From assembly GCA_003427395.1 (NCBI GenBank), contig BFEA01000777.1:108195-172194 (forward strand): a stretch of 64,000 nt of DNA, given 5' to 3'. The number at the start of each line of letters is the position of its first letter. The first letter of the stretch is position 1. A model generated the notes under the pieces. That model was given only the letters and a program-made list of their open reading frames with translations, searched no databases and had not been told where the DNA came from. Source of the DNA: Chara braunii (Eukaryota > Streptophyta > Charophyceae > Charales > Characeae). Made by a program: the position numbers and the translations under genes. Positions 24,105 through 35,051 of the stretch are shown one piece after another.

Positions 24105-25309
24105 GAGTGTTAGCCGCTCTTACTCGTGCTGAAGTGGTAACGTTGCCTTCCCCACTTCACGCGTTGGCCAAGGCTAGAGACCCACACATCGCCCCGCAGA
24201 CACATTCAAACCCACCGACGCTCTGTTCGAGAGATGTGTCTGAGGCCCTAGAAGAGTTGGAGACTGAGTGGTCAGGGAAGGACCCCAGGGACTCTTGGGC
24301 GATGATCAGTAGAGGTCCAAAAGGTGAACATTTCGTGGTAGAAATAGTTGTACGTGGCCGCAAGGTTGGCGCCTTCGCAAACATAGGCTCTACACGAAAT
24401 TTCATCAGTCGCACTTGTGTGGATAGACTGCACTTAGGGGACCAAGTGCTGTGGCTTAGCAGAACTGTAGCTTCTACACTAGCCAACAAGCACCAAATGG
24501 TTGTAAAGGACTACGTCAAGGACGTAGCCTGTTCCTTCTCCTATGGAGGAGGGGAAGTGATCCACAAGATCTCCTTCCTGGTGAGCGACAAACTGCCATT
24601 CGATATGCTACTAGGCATGTACTACCTCGAAGTCTCGCAACCTCAGTTTGACTGGGATAGAAAGGTGTTGATCCACAAATTGCCCAACGGTAGAAGTGTT
24701 AGATTGCAGAAGTATAAAGCTAGCAGTCTAATACAAAACTACGGGTGTATGTGTGCTCCATCCTTCTATAACTACTATAAGCAGAATCGAGAGGGGGGCA
24801 TGTATCTAGTCTTTGTCTCTAGGAAAGGGGAGGTCGTTAAAACACCCCCAAAGATAGAAAGAGTCGTCGCACAATATTCAGACCTTTTTGAGGAGCCCAC
24901 AGGCGTGGTGGAAAGGGAGGTTGTACACGCAATAGAGATTGTCCTAGGTAGCAAGGTGCCTAGAGGACGAATCTATAGGATGTCTCCCGCGGAGTTAGAT
25001 GAGCTTCGCCGCCAGCTCAAGGACCTCACAGAGAAGGGATGGATACGGCCTAGTACCTCCCCTTACGGTGCGCCAGTCTTATTTGTTCCAAAGAAGGGAG
25101 GGCCATTAAGGATGTGCATTGACTATAGGGGCCTCAATGCCATCACCGTTAAGAACGCGGAGCCCCTACCCCGCATTGACGACCTCTTGGATAGAGTGCA
25201 GGGATGCCGGTACTTCACAAAGATAGACTTGAAGTCCGGATACCATCAAATTGCCGTTAGACCTGAGGATCAGCACAAAACCACATTTCAGACCAGGTAC
25301 GGTCTGTAA
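24085..25309 (+). pseudogene. A2 pol part 1: protease and N-terminal reverse transcriptase
   Basis: This frame is -1 to gag and reads [15 protein letters not shown] after the slip site. Protease block: [16 protein letters not shown] at about 24360-24407, where the catalytic Asp of A3 (VDIGSTRNF) is Asn, so the protease should be dead. The linker [14 protein letters not shown] follows, then RT fingers and palm: [38 protein letters not shown] (first RT Asp kept). The frame stops at TAA 25307-25309 in RYGL*EFVVMPFGLC; A3 has Tyr there, so this is a single-base nonsense change. Confidence 0.88.
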
Positions 25310-26968
25310 GAGTTTGTGGTGATGCCTTTTGGCCTATGCAATACGCCTGGTACGTTCCAGCACGCGATGAAGAGGATTTTTCATGACTACTTGGACAAGT
25401 TTATCGTCGTGTACCTCGACAATATTCTCATCTTTAGTAGGACTGTAGAGGAGCACGCTGAGCACTTGAAAACAGTGCTAGGTCTCCTAAGACAGCACCA
25501 ATACAAGGTGAACTTCGATAAATGCGAGTTTGGTCGTACCAAGATCCTGTACTTGGGTCATGAAATTTCAGCAGATGGATTGAGGCCGGAAGATGCGAAG
25601 GTGGCCAGCATACGTGACTGGCCTAGACCTCAGACTGTTACTGAGGTCAGATCGTTTTTGGGGATGACGAGCTATTATCGTCCGTTTGTGAAAAACTATA
25701 GTACTATAGCTTCCCCATTAAGAGATCTAACTCGACTTGACACCCCTTGGGAGTGGACTGAAGAGTGTGAAGCAAGCTTCAAGAAATTGAAGTATGCTCT
25801 AACATACTACGAAGTTCTCAAACTTCCGGATCCTGACGAGCCATTCATTGTGACCACAGACGCCAGCCAATATGGCATAGGCGCGGTCCTTGCACAACAG
25901 GAAGGGCCCAAGTTGAGACCGATCGAGTATATGAGCAAGAAGATGCCATCTCAAAAGTTAGCTAAGCCCACTTATGAGAGGGAGCTCTACGCCCTGTACA
26001 GAGCACTAGTTCATTGGAGACATTACCTCCTAGGAAGATTCTTCTATGTGAGGTCTGACCATGAGACTTTGCGTTGGACTAAGACACAACTTGTGTTGTC
26101 AGACGCACTCAAGAGATGGATTCAAGCGATAGACATGTATGACTATCAACTTGATCCTATCAAGGGTACGTACAACAAAGTGGTTGATGCGCTATCAAGA
26201 AGGGCAGATTATCTGGGCGCGCTAGTTACTGAGTTTGGCATACCCGACGAATTCACTCGATCGCTGGTGGAAGCCTATCAGGGAGATCCAGTTATGTCAG
26301 AGATCATCCGTAGATTCCAAGCAAAGGAAAAAAAGACTTTGGACGAATTTACGATGGTAGACGGCTTGCTGTTTCTTGAGAAGGCAGGGAATAAAAGATT
26401 ATGTGTTGCTAATAGTGAGTCTTCGCGTAGTTTATTTTTAGGAGAACGTCATGATGCAACTGGTCATTTTGGCTATAGAAAGACATCAGCGAACTTAGTG
26501 CAGAGATTTTGGTGGCCTTCTATGTTAGAAGATGCAAAACGTTATGTTGAAACCTGCCAAATTTGTCAAAGGGACAAACCAAGGACTCAGGCTCCGCTTG
26601 GGTTGATCAAACCCTTGCCGATCCCTGAAGGACCAGGCCAGAGTGTGTCCATGGATTTCATGGATACCCTTGTGACCAGCAGGTCAGGAAAGAGACACAT
26701 CTTTGTCATAGTGGACCGTTTTACCAAGTTCGCCAGACTGATAGCTATGCCTGAAACTGCTAAAACCGACTTCGTCATCAAAATTTTTATGGATAACTGG
26801 GTAAGAGACCTCAGTCTACCTACGTCTATTGTTAGTGATAGGGATGTTAGATTCACGAGCGAACTGTGGCAGTTTACTGCTGAACAAATGGGCACAAAAC
26901 TCCAAATGACTTCAGGAAATCATCCTGAGTCAAATGGGCAAGCGGAACAAATGAACCGAGTAGTATAG
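25310..26968 (+). pseudogene. A2 pol part 2: RT catalytic box, RNase H, integrase
   Basis: The same frame continues after the stop. The RT box reads VVYLDNILIF near 25410: the second Asp of YLDD is Asn, so polymerase activity should be lost. RNase H has VTTDASQYGIGAVL, YERELYALYRAL and RSDHETLRW, and ends in DALSRRADYLG. Integrase has the HHCC domain (GERHDATGHFGY, CQICQRDK), the first Asp in SMDFMD, second in VSDRDVRF and Glu in NGQAEQMNRV, so its DDE triad is intact. A TAG at 26966-26968 interrupts right after NRVV. Confidence 0.9.
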
Positions 26969-27763
26969 CAATTGCTTAGGCACTATATCAAGCCAAGTCA
27001 GGACGACTGGGACGAGAAACTACCACTCGTTGCCAGCCTATACAACACCGTTGTGCATAGTACTACCGGCATGACTCCCTACCAACTGGATCTTGGTTGG
27101 AAGCCCCGAACCGCCCTTGACTTTCTGCTACCAGAAAGAGAACCCACTGCAGCACCCGGCAGCATAGAGTTTGTTGTCAAGTACGAACAGATGCTGCAGC
27201 AGGCCGTTGAACACATTAGGAAGTCTCAAGAGGCAATGATTGCATCTGAGAATAGACATAGACGGCCCTCTAACTTCCAGGTAGGCCAGAGAGTCTGGAT
27301 TAAGGCTGCTGAGCTTGGTCAGGAATTAGGCATATCCCGCAAGCTAATGCCACAGTTCTTTGGGCCCTGGGAGATCTTAGACATTGTAGGAGATCAACCA
27401 CACGGTCCTCCATATGTAATCCGCATCCCACCTCACTTGCGAACCTACCCTGTGTTCCATGCCTCTAAGTTAGCACCCTTTGCTGTTACTGAGCAGTTTC
27501 CTTCCAGAAGATCAATGTTGCCCCCAACCATGGATGGCGAAGTGGACATTGACCAGATCGTCGAGCATCAAGTGATGTCTGTTCCTTGACCATCAGGGAG
27601 AGGGCAACCTCCTAAGCCGAGAATGCAGTATCGTGTGAGCTTCAGGCATCATCTGGATCCAAAAGAAGACCGATGGTTCACACGAGAAGAACTCGTGAGA
27701 ACAGCACCTCAAGCGATCGCAGGCTATGAAAGAACACTCGAGGGGAAGATGCCTGCAGAATAA
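26969..27763 (+). pseudogene. A2 pol part 3: integrase tail, GPF module and chromodomain-like end
   Basis: In the same frame: HYIKPSQDDWDEKLPLV, the integrase C-terminal helices, then QFFGPWEILDIVG and YPVFHASKLAPF (GPF/Y module that aids targeting). A TGA at 27587-27589 follows EHQVMSVP. The rest, QYRVSFRHHLDPKEDRWFTR and the final helix APQAIAGYER, looks like a chromodomain in length and layout, but lacks the usual W-K-G-Y core. The natural end is TAA at 27761-27763, 40 bp before the LTR. Confidence 0.82.
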
Positions 27764-27789
27764 GAGACTTCTCAGAGGACTCACGAAGT

Positions 27790-27803
27790 AAAGGAGGAGG
27801 GAA
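27790..27803 (+). promoter_or_regulatory. A2 polypurine tract
   Basis: AAAGGAGGAGGGAA directly precedes the TG of the 3' LTR and is nearly the same as in A1. Confidence 0.85.
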
Positions 27804-28843
27804 TGCGAGGATCAGGGTCCTCGGTAGGCCTATGGGGCCCTGCTTGCATCAATACCCGCCCTAAGTGAAGGCGGAGGTGCCCGCCCTAAGTGAAGGCGGG
27901 CCTGGCTTTTTTTGCAAGAGGCCCTCGACTGTCAATTTCATATTTGGGGTTCAGGCAGTTGTGACGCGCCAGTTGGTTAAGAGAAACACAGGCCGAGCAA
28001 CAAAGACATTTCCACGGCCCTCTCGGCCTTTCCAAAGAATGCAGGCCCTGGGCGTGATTCGCAGCCTCATACAGAGACAGTTGGGCGCCCAACCGAACGA
28101 GGCCCAGCAGCCCAGTAGCTGCTGTACGCAGGCAGCATCCTGGGGCCTTCCGGAAGCTTCTGGGCCCAGGCCAGCCCAGCCAGGCTGTGAGAGCTGGCCA
28201 GCTCTTTTCCATAAAGGAAAGAGCTCTGGCCAGGCAGCCTCATTCAGGCACTCGCATGCTAGCGGCAGCGCTGCTGGAGCAAAGGCTCGCGGCTGCTGGC
28301 TGGTGCTGAGAGGCGAGGTGCAGCACGTGCGGTCGTGCAGAGGAGGAGGGCGCTGCTGAGGGCAGCGCCATAACCCAGCCACCATAGCTGGTGGGCTTGG
28401 ACAACAGTGAAGCGCACGGGTGGTCTTCGGGTCAAAGAGAGGACAGGTGTGCGTGTAGACAGGGGATAGGTGAAGGATGATGATGATGATGATGATGATG
28501 ATGTGAGGGCCCTTACCTTGTATTGGCGATGGTCTGCATGGACGACATCTTCAAGTACTTCGGGCTGCTGCTGATGTCAACAGTTGCATTGTCTTTTTGT
28601 AGTCTGTAGTAGCTGTGTAGGAGCAGGCTGGGCGCTGAGCGCCAAGTGTGAGTGTGAAGGAACTGGACTCTTGTGTTGAGGGGAGAGAGTTTGCTCTCCA
28701 TGAACATTGGTTTTCAGTGCTACGAGCTTCCATTGGTGTATTATTGGTGCAATGCTGCTCTCTGGACACAGTGTGACTATCTGGCTTTCAATGTGATGGT
28801 GTGAACTGGAATTGTCATCTCGCTGTTGCTTATTTTCCTTGCA
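27804..28843 (+). mobile_element. A2 3' LTR (family A)
   Basis: 1040 bp from TGCGAGGATC to TTTTCCTTGCA. It contains the duplicated CCCGCC...GGCGGG hairpin, a (GAT)9 tract near 28476-28502, and CCTTACCTTGTATTGGCGATGG near 28510, the family-A version of a motif found in all LTR families here. It is followed by AAGA, the same four bases that precede the 5' LTR. Confidence 0.92.
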
Positions 28844-29400
28844 AAGAGCAGAATGGTGGTTGAGAAATGAAATGCAATGGAACGTCATGACAGTGATTCT
28901 GGTCATCGACTCCCACACTACCGTCTTCACTGCATCTGGACTGAAGGTTGCACCAAATACAGCTATATTCGGGTGAGGACGGTAGCTTGGAAATGGCGCA
29001 ACCAGCAACCATGCAGTCCGTTCACCATTGATAAAGTTTGGTAATGAGCCACTCCTCGTTTGCAGGGTCATCTTCGACATGCAACTCGAGGACAAAGAGT
29101 GATAGAACTGGAGTGCAGAGAGAGGGAGGCAAGAGGAAGGAGAGGGGGCAGGGGAAAAGCGAGAGAAAGAAGCAACACAACAAACTTGTACAAACAGAAA
29201 GCCTTCCCACCTATACTCGACTACAGAGAGAGAAACAGGACGTTGCTAGACGGTAGCCTGGCCTGGAAGAACAAGCTGCAAAGAGACAAAGTTGGGTATA
29301 TACAAATTGAGAAACTAGACCCCTGTCCGCCGGGGGAGAGCAGCGGCCACGAAACACGGTCCACTACCTGACTCCTGAGGCAGTAACCCACCCACCCACC

Positions 29401-29442
<42 letters not shown>

Positions 29443-30212
29443 AATAGGGTGATCTTTCTTCCTTCTTCTTTTTTTTTTTTTGAGACGATCCTCCAATCTA
29501 TTCGTGAGGAGCAACACGGCTGGGAACCCGGCCCAGCGTCCCTTATCAGAAATATAAAAATGAGCTACAGGGGCCATTACCCGCCTTCGGCTAAGAACAA
29601 TGAAGAAAAGGGAAAACTCAGAGACATTCATGGTCCACTACTCAAACTCTAACACGTCACTAGAATATGTGTGTCAAAAAGCCTCCCAACCACGAATCAG
29701 ATGGGTGAAACCTATTCAATCCACCTATGACCACCACCAGCACGGCTGTTTTCAGCATGAACCAAAGCTCTTCCAGGCCTCATGCTCCCATCAGGTTTGG
29801 TTACAGGGTTGCACCAAAAGTGTGATCTACTTCGTAAGCAGACCGAAAATGTGGGACTAAGGGACACATGTGTGAAGAGTCTGAAGACATTTACCTTTTG
29901 CATTGGACAAAAACAGTGCCATGGTTTCAGTAGCGGATCAGGTCTGTAGTGGGGGGCACAATGACTTCTAGCGGCAATCTAGCCTCCTTTCTTCATTGCC
30001 TACGTGTTCTTTCTACATCTGTCTCTTTACTGCCTGTTTCACACGCATCCAAATCCACAGGCACACAGGCACAAGCTCACTGCAAAGAGTCGAACGGATA
30101 AAGCAACATCCTGCTCATCTGTGTCAGTTCAGTTTAGTCTGCCTGTCTCGTGCACACACAAATCAACAGATGACATGCACAAAACTCACTGCACACCTGT
30201 GCGGGATAAATT

Positions 30213-30272
<60 letters not shown>

Positions 30273-30798
30273 GTGTGTGCCTGTCTGTCTGTCTCTCAGA
30301 CACATGAGGATGTGGGAAGGAAGTCATACACAGAAAATGCACTTACTGGTGGGGAATCACTTGTGCAGCGGAAAAGGGCAATTTCAATCGGCATCTCCGT
30401 TGAAATGCATTGGAAAGATGTCCATCTCCAAATCTCTTTCTCTCTCTCTCTCTCTCACTGTTTGTGTGTCTGTCTGTCTGTCTCTCAGACACATGAGGAT
30501 GTGGGAAGGAAGTCATACACAGAAAATGCACTTACTGGGACATGCAGTGGGGAATCACTTGTGCAGCGGAAAAGGGCAATTTCAATCGGCATCTCCGTTG
30601 AAATGCATTGGAAAGATGTCCATCTCCAAATCTGGACCTGTTTTGTCATATTCTCTGCTTTCTGCTACCGTCCGAGTGAGATGTCCGTATAAATGTACAC
30701 ACAAGTCAGAAACGCCCACATTGTCATTCGTTTGGCCTGCCTCTTCATGACCTGGGAGCCGACAGGCAAGGGCGAAGATATAGTCACACTAGCAGGGG

Positions 30799-30867
<69 letters not shown>

Positions 30868-31045
30868 GGTAAAGTAGAGATACACTAAAAGCAAAAATCC
30901 GCTGGCAAAAAGGGGAGAAAGAAAACAGACTGAAGATGGGAGTGATGCAATGGAGGGGGGAACGGTCAGTGGGACGGAGGTCTCCCCACCCAAATGGTCA
31001 GATGATAGATGAGGTAATAATTTAAAGCAGCCACAGCAGACCACA
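28844..31045. other. Spacer downstream of A2
   Basis: No firm gene. On the minus strand 28844-29095 is open with a protein-like composition and might be an exon (see findings). Simple repeats: (AG)n 29404-29440, (CT)n 30214-30267, (CT)n 30436-30457, (GA)32 at 30801-30864. A 171-bp tandem duplication occupies 30264-30633. Confidence 0.5.
30264..30633 (+). repeat. Tandem duplication of about 175 bp
   Basis: Copy 1 (about 30264-30435) and copy 2 (about 30454-30633) are almost identical, both starting in CTCACTG and running through CAGACACATGAGGATGTGGG and CATTGGAAAGATGTCCATC. Copy 2 has an extra ACATGCAGTGG-type insertion of about 11 bp. They are joined by a (CT)n tract, which probably triggered the duplication. 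Confidence 0.92.
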
Positions 31046-31873
31046 TCAAATAGAATGACCCGTCTTCAGTACCTTTTCAATTTTTGCTGCCTTCTGGAAC
31101 TCGGCATCGCTGATTGGACCATCGGGAAACACCGATATCTCGACAATGAGGTGAGGTGTAGGATTTTCATCAAAAAGTGCTCTCACATTCTTACAGCAGA
31201 AGCTCCTTGAGTGTGCTGTCTCTCTTCTGATCATGCATCCCTTGTGAGTCCCTGCATCCTTGAATGTGTCATCGTCAGAGAGGAGCGCACAGATGTCGCT
31301 CAGCAAGCGCTTGCCTTCGGCTGCTGACACCACTCTGTACTTCTTTTTCAAGGTCCCCTTAGTGGTCGTATGCCACGACTTCACGAGTCGCATCATCTCC
31401 TCCCTTTCCCGTTGCTCGTCGTCATTTCCATTTCCCCACAACCCACTCCATAATGAGGTGCCGACCTTCACAACCTTATCAAACGGGAAGAGTGACGAGA
31501 CCACGATGGGTACCACAGGGCCCAGCTGCTGGCCTTGTGATCGGTCTGCGACATCGCCGACCCCATGCTCGCCACGAGAATCCATCCATGACAGTCTTGC
31601 AGAATTGTCAAGCATGCCAAGCCGCAGCTCTGCCAGGGAGCTCGATTGGGAGAAGGAGAGGTGAAACGCAACATCTCCACCTGTCTTGCCTCCCGCTACC
31701 ACTCCCCTGCTGCTTCTTCCTCCTCTTCCTAATGACGAAGCCAAAGGCGTTGACGAAGATGAGGACACTACTGCTAAAGACGAATTCACTGTCGTAGGAG
31801 GAGGTCTAATCCCCTGTGTGGCACACCTGCCAGCACATGGTGGCAGGCGACTAATCTGAGCTGCTGCTTGCAT
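31046..31873 (-). CDS. Candidate host gene: 275-codon ORF, possible organelle-targeted protein
   Basis: The longest uninterrupted non-transposon frame in the window, starting ATG at 31873. Residues 1-65 are rich in Ser, Ala, Arg, Gly and Pro with almost no acidic residues, like a plastid or mitochondrial transit peptide. The rest looks like a folded domain: VVPIVVSSLFPFDKVVKVG, a charged helix around DDEQREREEMMRLVKSW, a CCKNVRALF stretch and PHLIVEISVFPDGP near the end. I recognise no family. AAG|GTACTG at 31071 would serve as a splice donor, so the ORF end may really be an intron. The flanks are spacer and transposons; no operon context applies. Confidence 0.5.
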   Translation of the reverse strand: MQAAAQISRLPPCAGRCATQGIRPPPTTVNSSLAVVSSSSSTPLASSLGRGGRSSRGVVAGGKTGGDVAFHLSFSQSSSLAELRLGMLDNSARLSWMDSRGEHGVGDVADRSQGQQLGPVVPIVVSSLFPFDKVVKVGTSLWSGLWGNGNDDEQREREEMMRLVKSWHTTTKGTLKKKYRVVSAAEGKRLLSDICALLSDDDTFKDAGTHKGCMIRRETAHSRSFCCKNVRALFDENPTPHLIVEISVFPDGPISDAEFQKAAKIEKVLKTGHSI

Positions 31874-33042
31874 TTAATACTCCCAACCTCCGTCGCCACT
31901 GCACACCCACAGCACTCACCACGACCGGACGACTAAGGCTCTCTCCGAGCCAATGCACACCCACAGGGAACAATCAACTGATCACCCCCTTTCACCTGGC
32001 ACATTCACCTGAGCAAGAGGGAATCCCCCAGAATGCCACAACAAGTCTGAGTGAGGCTTTAACCCTTGGGACATTCCGGTAATCAGCCATGTTCAAAGCA
32101 GAAATACTGCTCTAGATTGAGGGAAATATAGAGGAGGAGGTGATGGGCGTAAAACAAACAAAAAAGCAGCAACTGAAAAAGAGGAGTGTAAAAGGAAGAT
32201 ACAGGAGATCATGCTCACAATAGAGGTACCAAGAAAAAGGAAGGAACAACGTGCTGTCCGAACAAACCGTCCATAACAAAAAAAAATCCCATACAGCAAC
32301 CATCAGTTGACAAAACATAGAGCTCCGAGAGCCCCAAGTTACTCCGGAACCACATGAACTCCAGTTCTTAAACCACCAGTACGCTTCCCAGCCCTTTCTT
32401 CACAGTCGCGGTGTGCATGCTGCCACCACTCTTGGGAAGTACGGAGGTGCCGTTTCGCTGGATATCCATCCAGGCAAATTGGTTCGCATGCAAGGCCCGT
32501 TTTGCCCAGATGGATATTGCACGAAATGGCGCCCCCACACCACGGCTCTGAATTAATGGCTGAGAAATGTACTGCTGGTTTAATCTCCCGATGGCACTAG
32601 CAGAAATGGTCGCTGCAAACTGCACAGTCGTTTGATAGCCACCGCACTCTCAGTGGCTCAAATCCTCTTCCAAATAGGGAATGAAGAAGACAATTTTGGT
32701 GTGTTTCTTTTGTATAGTGAGTTCCTGCAGCTCGGAAAAAAAAAGGGCCAAACCTCCAGTGGACCAGCAAAAGGTACGACTGGGCGGAGTAGTTCTGATA
32801 ATACTATCATAATAGCATCAGAAAAACGAAAAAAGTTTTGATTTTGCTCTTGTTATTTTTTTCACTACTTCATTCTACAAACACCACAAGATGCACGGAG
32901 AAGAGGACAGCGTCCACATCACCAATATTGTACTGTCAGACTATTCTAGCACTACCAGTAGGCCTTTATAATCGCAGAATCGCAAAATCAGCGGCCAGAT
33001 CGTGTCCTCCTTTTAGGAGGGCTCCATCTGGCCACTGATTTT
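31874..33042. other. Region upstream of the 275-codon ORF
   Basis: Would hold the promoter and 5' leader of the minus-strand ORF if that gene is real. Apart from the 85-codon minus ORF noted separately I see no gene. A short inverted repeat TCCTCCTTTTAGGAGG lies at 33006-33021 just before the AX LTR. Confidence 0.35.
32368..32625 (-). CDS. Unrecognised ORF, 85 codons, presequence-like N-terminus
   Basis: Minus-strand ATG-started frame upstream of the 275-codon ORF on the same strand. The product is basic and amphipathic-looking at its start (MQFAATISASAIGRLNQQY) with few acidic residues, as in mitochondrial presequences. No family recognised. It could be a 5' exon of a gene continuing to the left, or a chance frame. 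A stop TAA ends it at 32368. Confidence 0.25.
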   Translation of the reverse strand: MQFAATISASAIGRLNQQYISQPLIQSRGVGAPFRAISIWAKRALHANQFAWMDIQRNGTSVLPKSGGSMHTATVKKGLGSVLVV

Positions 33043-34057
33043 TGCAAGGATTTCTACCCTCGGCATCCCTGCGTAAGGCCCTTGCAACGGACACGTGCCC
33101 GCCCTAAGTGAAGGCAGGCCCCTGAATCCCAATGAGCCCTGGATTCATCAATTTTTGCAAATCTTGGTGGGCGCCGGACAGTTGCCACGCGAGTTGGTTA
33201 CATCCGCCTCGCTCGTGAGAATCAGAAATATCCGTGAGCCTTCCAGGCTCTTCCAGCAACGTGGTGGAAGCAGGGAACACCGCGCGTTTGTGCCTGGGTG
33301 GTTGGGAATGCCTAGCCAATTCGGTCCCAGGCCACTGTCTGAACGGGCCTGGGCGCAGACACTTTGGCCGAGTGTGAAGCTACTGGAAACTCGGTCCCAG
33401 AGGCAGAGAGCAGGCAGCGTGCCCGCACTTTCAATATAGGAATGTGTCGGGCAGGGGCATTCAGGCAGTACGCCAGTGACGCGACAGCGCTGCTACTTCA
33501 AGCACTCGGTCGCTAGCACTGGCGCTAGTGCTTGTGCGCATGCGTGGGCGTGAAGGCTAGGGCGCTGCATGGTGGCAGCGCCATAGCTCAGCCCTCCATA
33601 GCCGGGCTGAGCTTGGACTCGGTTAGCGGAGGTGGTGGTGGTCTTCGTGTACGAGGAAGAAAATGGGTGAAAAAGTCGAGGGTGAGCGAGTTAGAGAGAG
33701 ATGAGGATGGTGATGTGAGAGCACGTACCTGGTCTTGGCGATGGTCTACATGGTCGACATCTGCATGTACTTCGGTTGTTGCTGCTGACGTCAACAAGTT
33801 GCTTGTCATTTCATTGCATGTAGTGTAGCTGTAGGGTAGTAGACTAGGCACTGAGTGCCAGTAGGAGGAAGGGCTATGATTGCATTGTTGGTGGTGGCGA
33901 GAATATGCTTTCATTGACAATTGAGTTCGATGCTTTGGATCTCCTTCGGTGTAGTATCAATGCAATTCTGCTTTCTGGACAGCATTCGACTACCTGGCTT
34001 TTGATGCAATTTGCAATCTGGAAATTTGTCATTTCGCTGTTGCTCATTTTCCTAGCA
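33043..34057 (+). mobile_element. AX LTR (family A)
   Basis: 1015 bp from TGCAAGGATTTC to TTTTCCTAGCA. It has the hairpin in slightly mutated form (GCCCTAAGTGAAGGCAGGCC), the TATA-like CAATATAGG near 33432, GCAGCGCCATAGC near 33577, and ACGTACCTGGTCTTGGCG near 33723. Confidence 0.88.
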
Positions 34058-34060
34058 ATT

Positions 34061-34072
34061 TGGTATCGGAGC
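34061..34072 (+). promoter_or_regulatory. AX primer binding site
   Basis: TGGTATCGGAGC three bases after the LTR; one base different from TGGTATCAGAGC, the complement of the plant initiator-Met-tRNA 3' end commonly used by Ty3/Gypsy elements. Confidence 0.8.
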
Positions 34073-35051
34073 TGGTAGGAGCCGCTCCGCTGGATCCTTC
34101 GCAATAGCTGTTTGGTGCTCCACTGGTGGAAGGGGAGGCAGTGATAATGCTTGTTCGTTAAGAAGAGAGGTGGCCCTGTGTCGAGAGGGCGTGACCCGAA
34201 GACTGTGTGGTGACATTGGAATGCACGCTGGATGATGAGAGCTCGCTGATGTGGCATTTAAGTCGAGGTGGAACTGCATTGTATTGTGGGTTGTGCCGAG
34301 GCATCGACCGGTCATCATAAATGCACGTCGGGTTACTGGTGAGAAATCCGTGGTTGGGGGGGGCAAGCTTTATGAGGTACGTTGATCCTTACCTTATCTA
34401 CCCTCTTCGTTACTTCTTCCCATGAGGAAGTGAGTTCTGTCTTGAGAGTCCTCTCATTGTGAGGTGTCGCGAGCACTCGACCTTTAGAGTCCACATTCTT
34501 CCTGGGAAGCAAGCTGGTGGGTGCCTCTTAAGGGCCCTGGACAAAGCGCTCGGGTCATGGTCACCATGGCAACCCGCTGGGACTAGAGCATGCATGCTTT
34601 GCCACTTGTCCTTTGGTCTGCTTGCTGCGCTGTAGAGGTCATGTCGGCCAGGCCAGCCCTGCGAGGGAGAGATGCCTACCGGACCGTCTATAAAGAGACT
34701 CCGGCCAGGATACACGACTCGTGCTGTACACGAGTACAAAAATAGTACAGTCGGGGCTGGCCAGTTCTGCATAGACTAGGGGCACAGGGGTGGACCGATT
34801 GCACACCTTTAGACACACCGCTGAACCAGAGCTTCAGGATGTCGACACAAAGTGACTACTCAAGAGGGATACAGGGGGACGGGAGATTCCAATAAACTGC
34901 TCGATTGTTACTTGTTGCATAGTTCCATTCTGCATGCACACCAACAAATGATTTTATTTTTATTTTTTATCACTTAGATGTGACGGACTTTAACGGACTT
35001 TAGTAACAACTGACAGACAACTGCAGGTAGAGTAGTAACTATTCTTTGCTG

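Larger units (their letters stand above)
19791..28843 (+). mobile_element. A2: near-complete family-A Ty3/Gypsy element
   Basis: Full layout: 5' LTR from 19791 (its end and the primer site fall in the 590-base gap), leader, gag 22167-24104, pol 24085-27763, polypurine tract, 3' LTR 27804-28843. The four bases before the element and the four after it are both AAGA, consistent with a short target duplication. By eye the visible 696 bp of the two LTRs differ at about 18 positions, suggesting a moderately recent insertion. Two stops in gag, three in pol and two lost catalytic Asp residues make it non-autonomous. Confidence 0.92.
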
